Shown here in pieces: positions 17,379-26,279 of a stretch of 64,000 bases of DNA. The translations under genes were made by a program, and so were the position numbers. Every line of letters begins with the position of its first letter. Positions within the stretch are counted from its first letter, which is position 1. The notes under the pieces were generated by a model. It had not been told where the DNA came from. It saw only the letters and a list, made by a program, of their open reading frames with translations, and searched no databases. This stretch comes from Paracholeplasma brassicae (GTDB taxonomy: Bacteria; Bacillota_I; Bacilli_A; Acholeplasmatales; UBA5453), in the NCBI RefSeq assembly GCF_000967915.1, contig NC_022549.1, forward strand, positions 980,366 to 1,044,365, written 5' to 3'.

Positions 17379-19936
17379 TTGTTAAGTCTCTTCAATAATG
17401 CATCGTACTGTTGTTGATAATTGTCTCTTTTTTCCTGTTCACTCTTGACTTTGTCAGGATTGGCTCGTTTGATGAAGTTTTCATTAGATAACATCTTAAC
17501 CACGCGATCAAGTTCACTCTTTACGTGTTCTAACTCTTGTCTAAGTTTCTTTTCCTCATCTTCTTTAGAAATGATGTCACTTTTTAGAACATAAAGCTCA
17601 TAATTACTGCCTGTAATTAAGATTGTTTCCTCGGTGATTTGTTGAGAAGTACCGATGGTTAACTCGCTTGTTTTCAAGAAGTATTCTAACATCGGTTTTT
17701 CATTAGCCAAATAACTAAGATTCGTTTTTATTTCGATTTGAAGTGGTTTAGATGGCGCAATGTTCATCTCTTGACGTAGATTTCTGGTTTTTGAGATTAA
17801 ATCAAAAATCAGTTTTGTTTGATCAACAACGTCATAGTTATGTGCTTGATTAATGGTCGGCCAAGCAGAAATGACAATAGACTCTTCTTCAGTAAACGCC
17901 TGATAAATACGTTCCGTAACAAAAGGCATGAACGGGTGCATTAGTTTTAGAATGGCTTTTAAAACGTAAGCCAATACCGCTTCAGTGTTTTCCTTGTTTT
18001 CCGTTTTTAACTGTACTTTAGCAATTTCAACGTACCAAGAAGCAAATTCATCCCATGTAAAGTTGTACAGTGTGCGTGCGACTTCACCAAATTCGTATTT
18101 CTCATAATTTAAATCCGCGTCTGTTATCACTTGATCAAGGCGTTCTAAGATGTACTTATCGTAGAGTGATAATTTTTCTTCATCAATTTCTCTATTTGAA
18201 TTTGTAACATTCATCATAATAAAGCGCGCAATGTTCCAAAGCTTATTAATGAAATTCCAACTAGATTCTACTTTCTCTGTTTCAAAACGTAGGTCTTGAC
18301 CAGGCGCACTATTTGTTGATAAGAAATAACGTAATGCATCGGTGCCATATTTTTCAGACATTTCGATTGGATCCACACCATTGCCTAAAGATTTTGACAT
18401 TTTTCTGCCTTGATTATCTCTAACTAAGCCATGAATCAATACGTCATGAAATGGTGATTGGTCTGTAAACTCAATGCCTTGAAAGATCATACGGGTTACC
18501 CAAAACAAGATGATGTCATAACCTGTAACTAGGACATTGGTTGGGTAATATCTTTCTAAGTCAGCTGTTTTTTCTGGCCAACCAAGCGTAGAAAATGGCC
18601 ATAATGCACTTGAAAACCAAGTATCTAAGACGTCTTCATCTTGAACATAGCCCTCTCCTGGACATTCGACTTGAACTTTAATCTCATCTTCTTTAAACCA
18701 AACCGGTATACGGTGTCCCCACCATAATTGTCGTGAAATACACCAATCTTCCATGTTTGCTAACCAATTTTGATAGACTTTTTCAAATCGCTTTGGCACA
18801 AACTCAGTCGTCGCTTTTTCCATCGCTTGTTCAGCTAGCGGCTTCATTCTGATAAACCATTGTAAAGATAAGCGCGGTTCAACTACTACACCCGTACGTT
18901 CGGAGTGACCGACGTTATGGATGTGTGTTTCTATTTTTTCGACTAATCCCAACGCTGTCAGATCAGCAACTAAATTCTTACGACATAAGAAACGCTCTTG
19001 ATTTTGGTATTTACCTGCAAGTTCATTCATATGCCCATCTTCTGTCATACAAAGTGGCATTTCTAGGTTATGTCTTTTTCCAACTTCAAAGTCATTTGGG
19101 TCATGTGCTGGTGTTACTTTAACAACCCCTGTACCAAAACTCATATCAACGTAATCATCTGTGATGACAGGAATTTCTGTTTTAGTTCCAGGGATAAATA
19201 CTTTTTTACCAACAAATGCTTGGTACCGTTCATCCTCAGGATGAACCATTAATGCTTGGTCAGCAAACATGGTTTCAGGTCTTGTTGTTGCGATGACTAA
19301 ATGACCTGAATTATCGGTAAATGGGTATCTAAAATAAAACAAATTACCGTTTGTCTCAACAAATTCAACCTCGATGTTTGATAAGGCTGTTTTTGCTTCA
19401 ACGTCCCAGTTAATGATTCGATTACCACGATAGATAAGTCCTTTATTATATAGGGTAATAAACACATGATTAACCGCATCATTTAATTTTTGATCTAAGG
19501 TGAAACGCTCTCTTGAGTAGTCGAGTGATAGCCCTAGTACTTTCCATTGCTCTTTAATGAAGCTTGCGTACTCTTCTTTCCATGCCCAAGCTTGTTCTAA
19601 AAAGCCTTCACGTCCGATTTCATAACGGTTTTTTCCCATTTGTTTAAGTCGTTCATCAACTTTTGCTTGAGTCGCAATACCCGCATGATCCATCCCAGGT
19701 AAAAATAAAGCATCAAACCCTTGCATACGTTTTCTTCTGATGATGATGTCTTGTAGCGTACCATCCCATGCGTGACCTAAGTGTAATTTACCGGTGACGT
19801 TTGGTGGTGGAATCACAATCGTAAATGGGACTTCTTTTTTTCCAGTCGCTTTAAAGTAGTCTTTTTCTAACCAATACTCATATAAACCTTTTTCGACTTC
19901 TTGATGGTCATATTTTGGATTTAATGTTGTTGCCAT
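17375..19936 (-). CDS. valS: Valyl-tRNA synthetase
   Basis: 853 residues. Class I synthetase: the HIGH-type motif is in PPPNVTGKLHLGHAWDGT near residue 43, the KMSKS motif in DNQGRKMSKSLGNGVDP. The large CP1 editing domain shows TTRPETMFADQALMVHP and DDYVDMSFGTGVVKVTPAHD. The anticodon-binding helical domain and the C-terminal coiled coil (about 790-853) are complete. It overlaps the preceding acetyltransferase gene by 16 nt and lies in the same transcript behind a T-box, so its expression should rise when uncharged tRNA-Val accumulates. Confidence 0.98.
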   Translation of the reverse strand: MATTLNPKYDHQEVEKGLYEYWLEKDYFKATGKKEVPFTIVIPPPNVTGKLHLGHAWDGTLQDIIIRRKRMQGFDALFLPGMDHAGIATQAKVDERLKQMGKNRYEIGREGFLEQAWAWKEEYASFIKEQWKVLGLSLDYSRERFTLDQKLNDAVNHVFITLYNKGLIYRGNRIINWDVEAKTALSNIEVEFVETNGNLFYFRYPFTDNSGHLVIATTRPETMFADQALMVHPEDERYQAFVGKKVFIPGTKTEIPVITDDYVDMSFGTGVVKVTPAHDPNDFEVGKRHNLEMPLCMTEDGHMNELAGKYQNQERFLCRKNLVADLTALGLVEKIETHIHNVGHSERTGVVVEPRLSLQWFIRMKPLAEQAMEKATTEFVPKRFEKVYQNWLANMEDWCISRQLWWGHRIPVWFKEDEIKVQVECPGEGYVQDEDVLDTWFSSALWPFSTLGWPEKTADLERYYPTNVLVTGYDIILFWVTRMIFQGIEFTDQSPFHDVLIHGLVRDNQGRKMSKSLGNGVDPIEMSEKYGTDALRYFLSTNSAPGQDLRFETEKVESSWNFINKLWNIARFIMMNVTNSNREIDEEKLSLYDKYILERLDQVITDADLNYEKYEFGEVARTLYNFTWDEFASWYVEIAKVQLKTENKENTEAVLAYVLKAILKLMHPFMPFVTERIYQAFTEEESIVISAWPTINQAHNYDVVDQTKLIFDLISKTRNLRQEMNIAPSKPLQIEIKTNLSYLANEKPMLEYFLKTSELTIGTSQQITEETILITGSNYELYVLKSDIISKEDEEKKLRQELEHVKSELDRVVKMLSNENFIKRANPDKVKSEQEKRDNYQQQYDALLKRLNK

Positions 19937-20472
19937 AGTAATAACTTCCTCTCATAATCTGATTTTAATAGTTCATAACACCTGGTTTCCCGTGTTAATT
20001 CGATGCCATATAACTTGATTATTTTTAGTTCATCGTTTGTGTAAGTAAATCCTAAACGCTCAATGACTCGTTGACTTCTCTCGTTGTATTTAAAGTGTTT
20101 GACAACAATCTTGTTAATCGATGAAAACTCAAACGCATGAACAATCAACGCTTTTGAGGCTTCCGTCACATAGCCATTGCCCCAATAAGCTTTATTTAAA
20201 ACATAACCGAGTTCTTTGACACCAGGGTCATAGTCTCTTTTGTGAAGACCAAGCGTGCCAATCATTTTATTCTCACTTTTTAATACAATCGCATAGACGT
20301 CATTTTCTCGCATCATAAAGTCGATTACCCCGGTTGTTTCATCGATTGTTTTGTGAGGCGTCCAGCCAGCGTATGGACCAATTTCATCGTCTGTTGCGTA
20401 TTCAAACATGTCTTTAGCGTCACTAATTGCTAGTGGTCTTAATAAAAGGCGTTCTGTGTTGATGTTTATCAT
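19921..20472 (-). CDS. RimJ/RimL-type GNAT N-acetyltransferase
   Basis: 183 residues. The N-terminus INTERLLLRPLAISDAKDMF and the acetyl-CoA region ELGYVLNKAYWGNGYVTEA are typical of the RimJ/RimL group, which acetylates N-termini of proteins or small amines. A good AAAAGGAG site precedes the ATG. It is the first gene behind the T-box and overlaps valS by 16 nt, so it is coregulated with valine-tRNA charging, an uncommon position for such a gene. The substrate is unknown. Confidence 0.85.
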   Translation of the reverse strand: MININTERLLLRPLAISDAKDMFEYATDDEIGPYAGWTPHKTIDETTGVIDFMMRENDVYAIVLKSENKMIGTLGLHKRDYDPGVKELGYVLNKAYWGNGYVTEASKALIVHAFEFSSINKIVVKHFKYNERSQRVIERLGFTYTNDELKIIKLYGIELTRETRCYELLKSDYERKLLLWQQH

Positions 20473-20492
20473 ATGTCTTTTCTCCTTTTAAC

Positions 20493-20735
20493 GTAAAAAA
20501 AAGCCCTTAGATTAAAATCTAAGGACGAATTATCGCGGTACCACCTTAATTCTGATTATAAAAAATCAGCTCTTCATTCGGCTTTAACGCAGCAAACGGA
20601 AAAACTTACTGATTGTTCAGCTTCTCAACTCAGTAGCTACCTTCAAAAAGGCTCATCAAACTTTTCACCAACCAGTTTGTCTCTTAAATGAGGTTCTTTT
20701 TTACTCCTCTACGTCTTCGTTTTATACATAATAAC
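20493..20735 (-). promoter_or_regulatory. T-box riboswitch leader, predicted tRNA-Val-responsive
   Basis: On the minus strand the invariant T-box AAGGTGGTACCGCGA lies at about 20532-20546, followed by an intrinsic terminator CCTTAGATT-TTAATCTAAGG with GGGC and eight T (20496-20524). Upstream is a stem I with the AGAGGAGTA specifier-loop 5' motif near its base and GAAGGTAGCTAC on the other side, where GTA can serve as a valine specifier codon. The downstream valS gene agrees. Uncharged tRNA-Val should bind and favour the antiterminator. Confidence 0.9.
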
Positions 20736-20756
20736 ATAAATTTATCTCGTTGTAAA
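20728..20756 (-). promoter_or_regulatory. Promoter of T-box / acetyltransferase-valS-folC unit
   Basis: Minus-strand TTTACA (20751-20756), 17-nt spacer and TATTAT (20728-20733) just upstream of the T-box stem I. Confidence 0.65.
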
Positions 20757-20762
20757 TCGTTA

Positions 20763-21611
20763 TTATTTCATCAGATACAAAATACCGATGGTGCCTTTGC
20801 CACAATGTGAGGAAATGACACAACCAGCCTGAGTTTCAATCAACTGCTTTGGTTGATAACGGCGGTTTACTTCTTCAATCATATACTGACTTGATTTTTC
20901 TGCAATTGAATGTGTGATCATCACATAGGTGTCATCAATGTCATCTTTTAAAGCCTCATAATCGTCAAGCATGATGTCTAATGCGCGGGTCATTTTTCCC
21001 ATTGCCTTTTTGTACACATCCATTGCGCCATCTTTGACTTGGATGATTGGTTTAACAAGTAAAACACCCCCAACAAGCATTGATAGTGTTGAACATCTGC
21101 CACCTTTGTATAAATAATCTAGCGTCGGAATTGCAAATTGACTACGCACTTTTGGAACTAATAGTTCAACGGCTTCTTTAATTTCTTTTGGTGTCATCCC
21201 TTTATTAATCATGTCTGACGCTTTTAGAACGAGTAGCCCAATCCCAGAAGACAAATTTTTCGAATCAATTACGGTGATTTTACCGTCATCAAAGCTATCT
21301 TTTGCAAGATTTGCAGAGTTGTAAGTACCCGATAATTTTGAACCTATTGAGATATAGATGACTTCATTTCCTTCTTCGATAAACGGTTCGAAAAATGAGA
21401 TAAAATCACCGGGTGAGATGGCTGATGTTTTTGGTAATTTACCCGTTTGATCTACTTTTTCATATAGCTCTTTTGTAGTTATATCAACGCCATCGCGATA
21501 AGTATTCTCATCGAACGTCACGTATAGAGGTATAATTTTAATATTCCTTTGTTCAATTATCTCTTTGCTTAAGTCGCAAGTCGAATCGGCAACTAGTACG
21601 ATTTTATTCAT
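20763..21611 (-). CDS. DegV family fatty-acid-binding protein
   Basis: 282 residues. The opening MNKIVLVADSTCDLSKEII, TSAISPGDFISFFEP, VIYISIGSKLSGTYNSA and TVIDSKNLSSGIGLLVL are diagnostic of DegV proteins, two-domain folds that bind one fatty acid; in Gram-positives related FakB proteins present fatty acids to the FakA kinase. No fakA is in the window. The ATG at 21611 is chosen because GAGGAGG lies just upstream; a longer frame exists but has no support. It overlaps engB by 8 nt. Confidence 0.92.
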   Translation of the reverse strand: MNKIVLVADSTCDLSKEIIEQRNIKIIPLYVTFDENTYRDGVDITTKELYEKVDQTGKLPKTSAISPGDFISFFEPFIEEGNEVIYISIGSKLSGTYNSANLAKDSFDDGKITVIDSKNLSSGIGLLVLKASDMINKGMTPKEIKEAVELLVPKVRSQFAIPTLDYLYKGGRCSTLSMLVGGVLLVKPIIQVKDGAMDVYKKAMGKMTRALDIMLDDYEALKDDIDDTYVMITHSIAEKSSQYMIEEVNRRYQPKQLIETQAGCVISSHCGKGTIGILYLMK

Positions 21612-22191
21612 GCGTATCCTCCTCAAAAATTTGATAGATTTTATTGAATCCAAACTTCTTTTGACTAGAGGTTAAGATCAGTTTAAGCGTTGGGTCATCA
21701 AACAGGGTTCGGATGATTTTTTCACCTTTTGCCCGTTCACTTTGATTTGCTTTATCTATTTTTGTCGCAATAACGTAAATGTCTTTCTTAAAATGTCTTA
21801 AGTATTGATACATGATGATGTCATCTTTTGTTGGACCAACTTTAAAATCGATTAGTAAAAAAACAGCACTCAAGTTTTCTCTTTTGCTTAAGTATTCCTC
21901 TATCATCACACCAAATTCTTCGATTTGAGATTTCGATCGTCTTGCATACCCATAACCAGGGGCGTCAACTAAATAGAAATCGTCATTAATCAAAAAAAAG
22001 TTTAGCGTGACTGTTTTACCAGGTTCACCTGAGGTTCTTGCGAGATTTTTTCGGTTTAAGAGGCCATTAATTAATGAACTCTTGCCGACGTTACTCCTAC
22101 CTAGCATTAAATATTCTCTTTTTAAGTCTTCTGGAAAATGCGACATGTTGGTGCCGCTTTTGATAAATTCAGAAGAATGAATTATAAACAT
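21604..22191 (-). CDS. engB: Ribosome biogenesis GTPase EngB/YsxC
   Basis: 195 residues. Essential GTPase in 50S assembly. P-loop LMLGRSNVGKSSLING, switch region with TSGEPGKTVTLNFF, G3 DAPGYGYARRSK and G4 ATKIDKANQSE are complete. Start placed at the ATG at 22191; a GTG at 22200 is also possible. An extended -10 promoter precedes it. The neighbour downstream is degV (8-nt overlap), upstream lon; lon-engB is a common Firmicute order. Confidence 0.96.
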   Translation of the reverse strand: MFIIHSSEFIKSGTNMSHFPEDLKREYLMLGRSNVGKSSLINGLLNRKNLARTSGEPGKTVTLNFFLINDDFYLVDAPGYGYARRSKSQIEEFGVMIEEYLSKRENLSAVFLLIDFKVGPTKDDIIMYQYLRHFKKDIYVIATKIDKANQSERAKGEKIIRTLFDDPTLKLILTSSQKKFGFNKIYQIFEEDTHE

Positions 22192-22214
22192 AGTAATCAC
22201 TCATTTCTTTTACA

Positions 22215-22223
22215 ATTATATCA
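22215..22223 (-). promoter_or_regulatory. engB promoter with extended -10
   Basis: Minus-strand TGATATAAT, an extended -10 element (TGnTATAAT), 24 nt before the engB start. No convincing -35 box, as is usual with extended -10 promoters. Confidence 0.55.
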
Positions 22224-22283
22224 AATATTTACACAATATAAAAGCGTAAATCGATTATTTCGTTTTCATTGTAAAAATGATTT

Positions 22284-22314
22284 AAAAAAACACATCGATA
22301 TGCATCGACGTGTC
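22284..22314 (-). terminator. lon terminator
   Basis: Minus-strand ACACGTCGAT-GCAT-ATCGATGTGT (one mismatch) followed by TTTTTTT, just downstream of lon. Confidence 0.75.
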
Positions 22315-22320
22315 TTAATA

Positions 22321-24627
22321 CTATTTAATTGCAATCTCAAATACTTCTAAAACATTTGAAACAGGAATGATAGATAATGCATTTTTCACTTCCGTTGGTA
22401 TTTCTTCAATGTCTTTTTCATTTTCTTTAGGGATAATGATTGTTTGTAATCCACTTCTGTGTGCAGCAATTGATTTCTCTCTTAACCCACCAATTGGTAA
22501 AACGTAGCCTCTTAGCGTCATTTCACCCGTCATACCAACTTCTTTTTTCACTTTTTTACCTGTGATTGCTGATAATAAAGCCGTCGTGATGGTAATACCC
22601 GCACTTGGACCATCTTTTGGTGTTGCACCTTCAGGTACGTGAACGTGGATGTCATTTTCTTGGAAGAATGTAGGGTTAATTTCGAATTTGTCTGCATTAG
22701 CCTTTAAATAACTGAGTGCCGTAATCGCACTTTCTTTCATTACATCGCCTAGCTTACCAGTTAAGGATAAGTTGCCTTTGCCTTTATAGAACGTGACTTC
22801 AATCGATAATGTATCGCCGCCAAATTGAGTGTAGGCTAGCCCTGTGGCAACACCAACTTGATCTTTTTGATCAGCAAGGTTGTGCATGAAGCGTGGTTTT
22901 CCTAAATAATGCTCAATGTTATCGATCGTAACGGCAATGGATTCTTTTTTATCCATTAGTATTTCTTTGATGCCTTTACGAATTAACGTACCAATAAATC
23001 GGTTTAATTCACGAACCCCAGCTTCCCTGGTGTAACGTTGAATGATGTAATAAATAGATTCATCAGTGACACTAAACTCTTTATCTGAGACACCATGTGC
23101 TTTTAGTTGTTTTGGAATTAAGTGATTAATCGCGATGTTAAATTTTTCGAATTCAGTATAGCTACTTAATTCAACAATTTCCATACGATCTCTTAATGGT
23201 GCAGGAATGTTTCCTAGATAGTTTGCTGTTGTGATAAACATCACTTGAGATAAATCATAAGGTTCTTCAAGATAGTGATCACTAAACTTAGCGTTTTGTT
23301 CCGGGTCTAATACTTCAAGCATTGCCGAAGCAGGATCGCCTTTGTAGTCAGACGCCATTTTATCGATTTCATCAAGTAAGAAGACTGGGTTGACAGTACC
23401 AGCGTCTTTCATTCCTTTTAGAATACGACCAGGAAGTGCGCCGATGTAAGTTCTTCTGTGTCCTCTAATCTCTGATTCGTCTCTGACACCACCTAAGGAT
23501 TGTTTAACAAACTTACGTCCAAGCGCATCAGCGATTGAAATTGCAAGTGATGTTTTACCAACCCCAGGAGGACCGACCAAACACAAAATCGTTTGTGGGT
23601 TTTTTCTCGTTTTGATTTTAACCGCTAGGTACTCAATGATACGGTCTTTTACGCTTGTTAATCCATAGTGATTTTTGTCAAGATTCTTTTGAACCTTATT
23701 TAAATCATTTGAATCTCTACTTGATTTTTTCCATGGCAAAGCCACAAGAAAATCGAGGTAGGTTTTGATAATACCAGATTCAGCCATTGCCGGTGGTGTT
23801 GAGCTATAACGTTGAAGTTCTTGAAGTGCTTTTTCCTCAATATCTTTTGGCATTTTAGCCTCTAATATTTTAGTTCTAAGTTCGTCAACTTCATCTTCTT
23901 TACGTGCTTTATCACCTAATTCTGACTGAATGGCACGCATTTTTTCTCTTAGGTAATACTCTTTTTGGGATTCATCAATTGAACGTTTGACTTCTTCGTT
24001 GATGTGTTGTTCTAATTCTGATACCATTTTTTGTCTTGCGATGTCCTCAAGAATCATTTTTAATCTGACGTTAAGGTTTAACTCACGCAAGTACTTGTAT
24101 TTTTCGATTTCATTGCCTCTTAAACCATTTGCAAGAATATCGACAACTTTTTCAGTTGTCACACCTGATTGCGCATTTCTAACGACTTCTTGTGGGTTAT
24201 TTAGAACCAAATTGGCATTTGAAACCGCTTCATTCATAACCATACGGACTAACGTCATTTCTTCGTCCGTATCACCAGCGATTGTTTGTGCTTCCTCATA
24301 TTCTGCAACAAAAAATGGATTGGTTAAGAAATACTCTTTAACTTTCACTCTTGATAGAATATTAAATTTCGCTTTTAGATTGCCATTTGGCAATTTTAAT
24401 TTCATTGTCGTTTTAGCCAAGACACCGTACTCTTCTATGTCATTCGGTGTTGGATTTTCAATCATGGGATTCTTTTGAATCAGAATTAAGACATAATTAT
24501 TAAATGATGTTTCTGATTCTTCTAATGCCTTAAATGAAATATTTCTTCCGATTTCAGTTCTGAAATCATTGTTTGGTAATGGTACTAAACCACGCACAAC
24601 GATGGCAGGTAGATTTTTCGATTCCAT
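22321..24627 (-). CDS. lon: ATP-dependent protease Lon (LonA)
   Basis: 768 residues. Cytoplasmic AAA+ serine protease for damaged and regulatory proteins. The N-terminal LON substrate-binding domain begins LPAIVVRGLVPLPNNDFRTE. A central coiled coil, the AAA+ domain with Walker A CLVGPPGVGKTSLAISIA and Walker B PVFLLDEIDKM, and the protease domain with the catalytic serine in TPKDGPSAGITITTALL and the lysine in TGEMTLRGYVLPIGGLREK are all intact. The ATG at 24627 follows AGAGGTGAACAC; an upstream in-frame ATG lies within the promoter and is rejected. The first gene upstream is tig. Confidence 0.97.
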   Translation of the reverse strand: MESKNLPAIVVRGLVPLPNNDFRTEIGRNISFKALEESETSFNNYVLILIQKNPMIENPTPNDIEEYGVLAKTTMKLKLPNGNLKAKFNILSRVKVKEYFLTNPFFVAEYEEAQTIAGDTDEEMTLVRMVMNEAVSNANLVLNNPQEVVRNAQSGVTTEKVVDILANGLRGNEIEKYKYLRELNLNVRLKMILEDIARQKMVSELEQHINEEVKRSIDESQKEYYLREKMRAIQSELGDKARKEDEVDELRTKILEAKMPKDIEEKALQELQRYSSTPPAMAESGIIKTYLDFLVALPWKKSSRDSNDLNKVQKNLDKNHYGLTSVKDRIIEYLAVKIKTRKNPQTILCLVGPPGVGKTSLAISIADALGRKFVKQSLGGVRDESEIRGHRRTYIGALPGRILKGMKDAGTVNPVFLLDEIDKMASDYKGDPASAMLEVLDPEQNAKFSDHYLEEPYDLSQVMFITTANYLGNIPAPLRDRMEIVELSSYTEFEKFNIAINHLIPKQLKAHGVSDKEFSVTDESIYYIIQRYTREAGVRELNRFIGTLIRKGIKEILMDKKESIAVTIDNIEHYLGKPRFMHNLADQKDQVGVATGLAYTQFGGDTLSIEVTFYKGKGNLSLTGKLGDVMKESAITALSYLKANADKFEINPTFFQENDIHVHVPEGATPKDGPSAGITITTALLSAITGKKVKKEVGMTGEMTLRGYVLPIGGLREKSIAAHRSGLQTIIIPKENEKDIEEIPTEVKNALSIIPVSNVLEVFEIAIK

Positions 24628-24649
24628 GTGTTCACCTCTTTTATTATTT

Positions 24650-24678
24650 ATTATAGACAACTTCTCTTGTCTTGTCAT
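24650..24678 (-). promoter_or_regulatory. lon promoter with overlapping inverted repeat
   Basis: Minus-strand ATGACA (24673-24678), 17-nt spacer and TATAAT (24650-24655). The spacer and -10 contain a perfect 6-bp inverted repeat AGACAA-GAGAAG-TTGTCT, well placed to be a repressor operator. No CIRCE or CtsR site is evident. Confidence 0.65.
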
Positions 24679-24749
24679 TAATATAGCATAATTCAACAAT
24701 ATTTGCAATCAAAACACAAGAGTGCCAATGCAATTTTTAAAATAATGGA

Positions 24750-24777
24750 CACAAGGCGTGTCCATTATGTGAATTTT
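24750..24777 (-). terminator. tig terminator
   Basis: Minus-strand AATGGACAC-GCCTT-GTGTCCATT followed by ATTTTAAAAATT; located between tig and the lon promoter. Confidence 0.75.
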
Positions 24778-24784
24778 GTGTGAA

Positions 24785-26068
24785 TTAAACTTCTTTGACG
24801 TTAGCTGTTAAGAAGTCAACCGCTTTACCAAAAGATACTTCGTTAGTTATAACGTCGTCAGTTAATTGTTTTTTAACTGCGTCAACAGGCATCTTGTACA
24901 TGTCAGCAATTTCTTGGTATTTTGCATTTATTTCTTCTTCAGTCGCACTCAAGTTTTCCTTGATAGCAACCGCTTCAATAACAAGTGAGGTTAACACGCG
25001 ATCGTTTGCTTGTTTTTCCATTTCTGTATTGAATTGTTCCATCGTTAAGCCATTAAGTTGAACAAACATTTCAAAATCAATTTGATATTGTTTTGCTTGG
25101 TTTTCAACGTTTTGTCTTAATTGTGCAACTTCCGCTTGAATCATTTCTTCTGGAATTTCAACTTTAGCGTTATCACAAGCGAATTTCACAGCTGATCCGG
25201 TAATACGATCTTTTTCAGAAACTTCTTTTTGTGAAGTTAATGATTTTTTGATGTCTTCTTTTAATTGTTCAACGGTTTCAACACCATCACGATTTAATCC
25301 TTTAACGAATTCATCTGATAACGTTTCACCTTTTTGAACTTTCAATTCGTGTAATTTCACTTTGAATACGGCAGGTTTACCAGCAAGTGACTCTGATTGA
25401 TATTGTTCTGGGAAAGTCACGTTAATGTCTTTTTCTTCACCAATTGTCATACCAACCATTTGTTCTTCAAATCCTGGAATGAATTGATTAGAACCGATAA
25501 CCATTTCGTAGTTTTCAGCCTTACCACCATCAAAAGCAACACCATCTTGGAATCCTTCGAAATCAAAAATAGCGGTGTCGCCATTTTCTAATACGTTTGA
25601 TTCTTTTGGTTCTAATGATGCGTTTTGATTTAATAATGTTTCAATTTCTTTGTTGATATCTTCATCAGAAACCGTTACGTCTTTTTTAGGCACTTCTAGT
25701 CCTTTATATTCACCTAACTCTACTTCTGGTTTGATAGCTGCAATAATTGATAATTCAAATGTTTCGTTTCTCTTAACCGCAGTTGGGTCTAAATCAAGTT
25801 TTGGTTCACCAACGATTACAATTGAATCTACAGTGAAAATTTCTTGATATTTATGTGAGATAACGTGGTTTAATGCGTCTTCGAATAATGATTCCACACC
25901 AAACTTTTGTTCAAAAATGTTTCTTGGTACATGACCTTTTCTAAATCCCTTAATTTCAACATCTTTTACCGCGTGTTCAAAAGCGTGGTCTAATCCATGT
26001 TCAAATTCGTGTGGGGTTACTTCAAACGTAAACTTTACACGATTACTTGATATTTTTTCAAATTTCAT
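24785..26068 (-). CDS. tig: Trigger factor (ribosome-associated chaperone)
   Basis: 427 residues, normal length. It binds at the ribosome exit tunnel and holds nascent chains. The ribosome-docking signature KGFRKGHVPRNIFEQKFG is at about residue 40. The FKBP-type PPIase domain includes NGDTAIFDFEGFQDGVAFDG and IPGFEEQMVGMTIGEEKD, and the C-terminal helical arms follow. A good TAGGAGGAA site precedes the ATG, and a promoter lies 25 nt further upstream. Confidence 0.97.
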   Translation of the reverse strand: MKFEKISSNRVKFTFEVTPHEFEHGLDHAFEHAVKDVEIKGFRKGHVPRNIFEQKFGVESLFEDALNHVISHKYQEIFTVDSIVIVGEPKLDLDPTAVKRNETFELSIIAAIKPEVELGEYKGLEVPKKDVTVSDEDINKEIETLLNQNASLEPKESNVLENGDTAIFDFEGFQDGVAFDGGKAENYEMVIGSNQFIPGFEEQMVGMTIGEEKDINVTFPEQYQSESLAGKPAVFKVKLHELKVQKGETLSDEFVKGLNRDGVETVEQLKEDIKKSLTSQKEVSEKDRITGSAVKFACDNAKVEIPEEMIQAEVAQLRQNVENQAKQYQIDFEMFVQLNGLTMEQFNTEMEKQANDRVLTSLVIEAVAIKENLSATEEEINAKYQEIADMYKMPVDAVKKQLTDDVITNEVSFGKAVDFLTANVKEV

Positions 26069-26092
26069 CTATATTCCTCCTAAGCCTATTTT

Positions 26093-26120
26093 ATTATAAC
26101 ATAACATAAAATTTTGTAAA
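26093..26120 (-). promoter_or_regulatory. tig promoter
   Basis: Minus-strand TTTACA (26115-26120), 16-nt spacer and TATAAT (26093-26098). Confidence 0.65.
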
Positions 26121-26279
26121 TGTTTTTAACCTAAAATCGTGCGTTATCACACAATTATTGTTGTTTTTTTATCTAACTTGAAATACATAAAATTATTCTT
26201 TTTGCTGGTCGAATACGAGCTTATTGTGTTATAATTATAACGAATTATTACTTGTGTTTATCGTTGGGGAGGGATTTAG

